DNA from: Deinococcus sp. QL22
GTDB lineage: Bacteria > Deinococcota > Deinococci > Deinococcales > Deinococcaceae
NCBI RefSeq assembly: GCF_023370075.1
Contig: NZ_CP097150.1
Coordinates: forward strand, 124,001 to 188,000
Reading direction: 5' to 3'
Length of the DNA stretch: 64,000 nucleotides
Both the position numbers and the translations under genes were made by a program. Every line of letters begins with the position of its first letter. Within the stretch, counting starts at the first letter, position 1. The notes below the pieces were generated by a model. The model did not search any database and had not been told where the DNA came from. It saw nothing but the letters and a program-made list of their open reading frames with translations. This document shows positions 62,447-64,000 of this stretch, piece after piece.

Positions 62447-64000
62447 TCAAATCTGGAGAGTGAATGGGGTGGTCACTATCTGTGCGTTCATGTGGCGGTG
62501 TAGAGCGTCTACACTCAGCGGCGGAGCCACCAGAAAGCCCTGCAATCGCCTGACCCCCATTTCCTGTAAATGCGTGCGCTGAGTCGAAGTCTCGACCCCC
62601 TTAGCGATCACGGTCAAATCCAATGCCCGCGCAAGATTCGTGACAGCTTGGACGAGGGCGAGTTCCCGTGCCCCTGCGTCCATCCCGTGAATGAGGGCGC
62701 GGTCAAGCTTCACCGCATGTACGGGCAGCTGAGTCAGGCCCGCAAAGTTGGCATGCCCTCCCCCAAAATCATCCAAGGTCAGTTGCACTCCTATCGCCCG
62801 TAACTCCGCCAGGGCCCGGTGTGACCGTTCCGGCGCGCGGGCTACCTCCTCTTCACGTACTTCTAGGGCCAGCCGCGCGGGTACGACTCCAGCCTCCTGT
62901 AGAGCTCGCCGAACCTGATTGGGCAGGCCCGGATCAGCGAGCTGACGTGCAGAGACGTTGACAGCCACCATCAGGGACGGCCAGCGGGCCAGTTCGGTAC
63001 ACGCCTGCCTTAACGTCCATTCACCCAGGGCCAGGCTCAGTCCACTCCGCTCGGCCAGCGGCATGAACTGATCGGGCGTGACGTTCCCGTAGATGGGACT
63101 GCGCCAGCGCAGCAGCGCTTCCACCGCGACCCACTGCCCACAGTCGTCTTCAAGAGGTTGGTATTCGAGGTGCAGCTCACCTGCCCTCAGGGCACCGTGC
63201 AGGGCCGCCTCCAACGTCGCAGGCGCGAGTCCAACCGAAGTGCCTCCAAACTCAAAACCGCTGCCCCGGGCTTTCGCACGGTACATCGCTTGGTCGGCAC
63301 GCTCCAAGAGGCCAGCCAGGTCTGAAGCGTCCTGGGGATAGCAGGCCAATCCCACACTCGGGCGCATCGAGAGTTCTATTCCATCCAGATAGAAGCGGTC
63401 GTCAAAGGCCTCCAGCAACTGCCTGGCCACCTCTTGCCTATTCCGGTTGTTCACTCCGGGCATCAGCACCACGAACTCGTCGCCGCCTGTTCGGGCGACG
63501 GTGTGTTCAGGATCGACAGCGCCGATCAGTCGCTGCGCGACTTGCTGAAGCAGTAAGTCTCCCGTTTGGTGGCCATGCGTGTCATTGACCTCCTTGAATT
63601 TATTGAGATCTAGAACGCCAAGCATGACCTGTTCGCCTTGCTGAGCAGCAGTTTTCAGCGCGGCGCACACCCGTTCGGCGAGCAGCAGGCGGTTGGGGAG
63701 AGCCGTGAGCGCGTCGTACAGAGCCAAGCGTTCCAGCTCTTGCAAGCGGGCCGCTTGTTCTCGGGCCTGTTTCTCCTTGGCTTCACGCTCAGCTTCATAG
63801 CGGGCCTGCTCGTGCTCAAGTTTGGCGCGGGCCTTTTCCAGCTCGCCGCGCGCGGTCAACTCCCGAGTCCGTTTCTCTGCCTCAGCTTGGAGCACGTTTG
63901 TCTCGGCTGCATGTGCCTGCTGCCAGAGGGTCAGGGCCGCTTTCAGATCCCCGTGTTGCTCCGTGGCTTGGGCCTGCAGCTTCAGCGCACGGGCATAGAT
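62447..64000 (-). CDS. TPR-like/coiled-coil GGDEF-EAL protein (partial, altered EAL)
   Basis: The frame runs off the right edge, so the start is outside the window. The visible order is a TPR-like helical part (ARALKLQAQATEQHGDLKAA), a long coiled coil (AEAEKRTRELTARGELEKAR onward), GGDEF with DALTALPNRLLL and intact TGGDEFVVLM, and EAL. In EAL, VEALLRWRSP is normal. However, DDFGTGYSS is DDFGGGHAN, the ELTE motif is EVREEE, and VAEGVET is VIAKGVET, with K for the conserved E. The phosphodiesterase part may be inactive or act as a c-di-GMP sensor. Confidence 0.85.
   Translation of the reverse strand: MYARALKLQAQATEQHGDLKAALTLWQQAHAAETNVLQAEAEKRTRELTARGELEKARAKLEHEQARYEAEREAKEKQAREQAARLQELERLALYDALTALPNRLLLAERVCAALKTAAQQGEQVMLGVLDLNKFKEVNDTHGHQTGDLLLQQVAQRLIGAVDPEHTVARTGGDEFVVLMPGVNNRNRQEVARQLLEAFDDRFYLDGIELSMRPSVGLACYPQDASDLAGLLERADQAMYRAKARGSGFEFGGTSVGLAPATLEAALHGALRAGELHLEYQPLEDDCGQWVAVEALLRWRSPIYGNVTPDQFMPLAERSGLSLALGEWTLRQACTELARWPSLMVAVNVSARQLADPGLPNQVRRALQEAGVVPARLALEVREEEVARAPERSHRALAELRAIGVQLTLDDFGGGHANFAGLTQLPVHAVKLDRALIHGMDAGARELALVQAVTNLARALDLTVIAKGVETSTQRTHLQEMGVRRLQGFLVAPPLSVDALHRHMNAQIVTTPFTLQI

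Noticed and set aside
1..64000. tRNA, rRNA and riboswitch search by eye
   Set aside because: No cloverleaf-like TTCGA/acceptor pattern, rRNA segment or recognisable riboswitch was found; a covariance-model scan would be needed to exclude them.

Overview
This window looks like part of a secondary replicon (plasmid or megaplasmid) of a Deinococcus-type bacterium. Four things in the sequence suggest this. There is a parA-parB pair whose ParA has the NHAGGVGKS variant of the deviant Walker A box. There is an iteron array of the kind used as a plasmid origin. Several genes have -10 boxes placed so close to the start codon that their messages would be leaderless. The DNA is GC-rich and crowded with small insertion sequences of many families. 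The genus is an inference; no rRNA, tRNA or core chromosomal gene is present.

Layout. 1-600: tail of an unknown gene, nine 17-bp iterons spaced in near-multiples of 11 bp, and an AT-rich stretch, together a candidate replication origin. 679-1918: an IS3-type element with inverted ends and a 3-bp target duplication. 2471-4370: a hairpin, parA, parB, and two identical 18-bp palindromes at the end of parB that are good parS candidates. 4400-5706: insertion-sequence relics. 6155-9967 (minus): a histidine kinase and FixJ/LuxR-type regulator followed by a secreted GlcG/HbpS-like protein and a secreted ankyrin-repeat protein. 10427-13465: a GntR regulator divergent from an M20 deacylase and a diaminopropionate ammonia-lyase-like enzyme.

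16305-31492 is a complete L-rhamnose locus. On the minus strand are the mutarotase, an ABC importer (ATPase, two permeases, binding protein) and an AraA/FucI-like isomerase. Divergently, on the plus strand, are a DeoR regulator, rhamnose isomerase, a fused aldolase/lactaldehyde dehydrogenase, rhamnulokinase and lutABC. Read together they import L-rhamnose and convert it to DHAP plus L-lactate, and then to pyruvate. The locus is bounded by IS110 and IS5-like elements on one side and an almost identical IS5-like copy on the other.

32-46 kb is a patchwork: an orphan solute-binding protein, a 173-bp MITE with a target duplication, broken transposases, an UlaG-like hydrolase, an acetyltransferase, an alpha/beta hydrolase, a GH1 beta-glucosidase, and three different insertion sequences stacked in one TTAG target at the stop codon of a small secreted protein. 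46577-53973 is a second sugar locus: ROK regulator, ABC importer, TIM-barrel isomerase/epimerase and Gfo/Idh/MocA oxidoreductase, with no sugar kinase. 54950-64000 is a run of cyclic-di-GMP signalling genes (GGDEF/HD-GYP; a GGDEF-EAL split by a frameshift; GGDEF; a GGDEF-EAL with altered EAL residues that runs off the window), separated by transposon relics.

Most start sites are inferred from ribosome-binding sites, stop/start overlaps and family length. No database search was possible, so gene names rest on recognised motifs and gene order.
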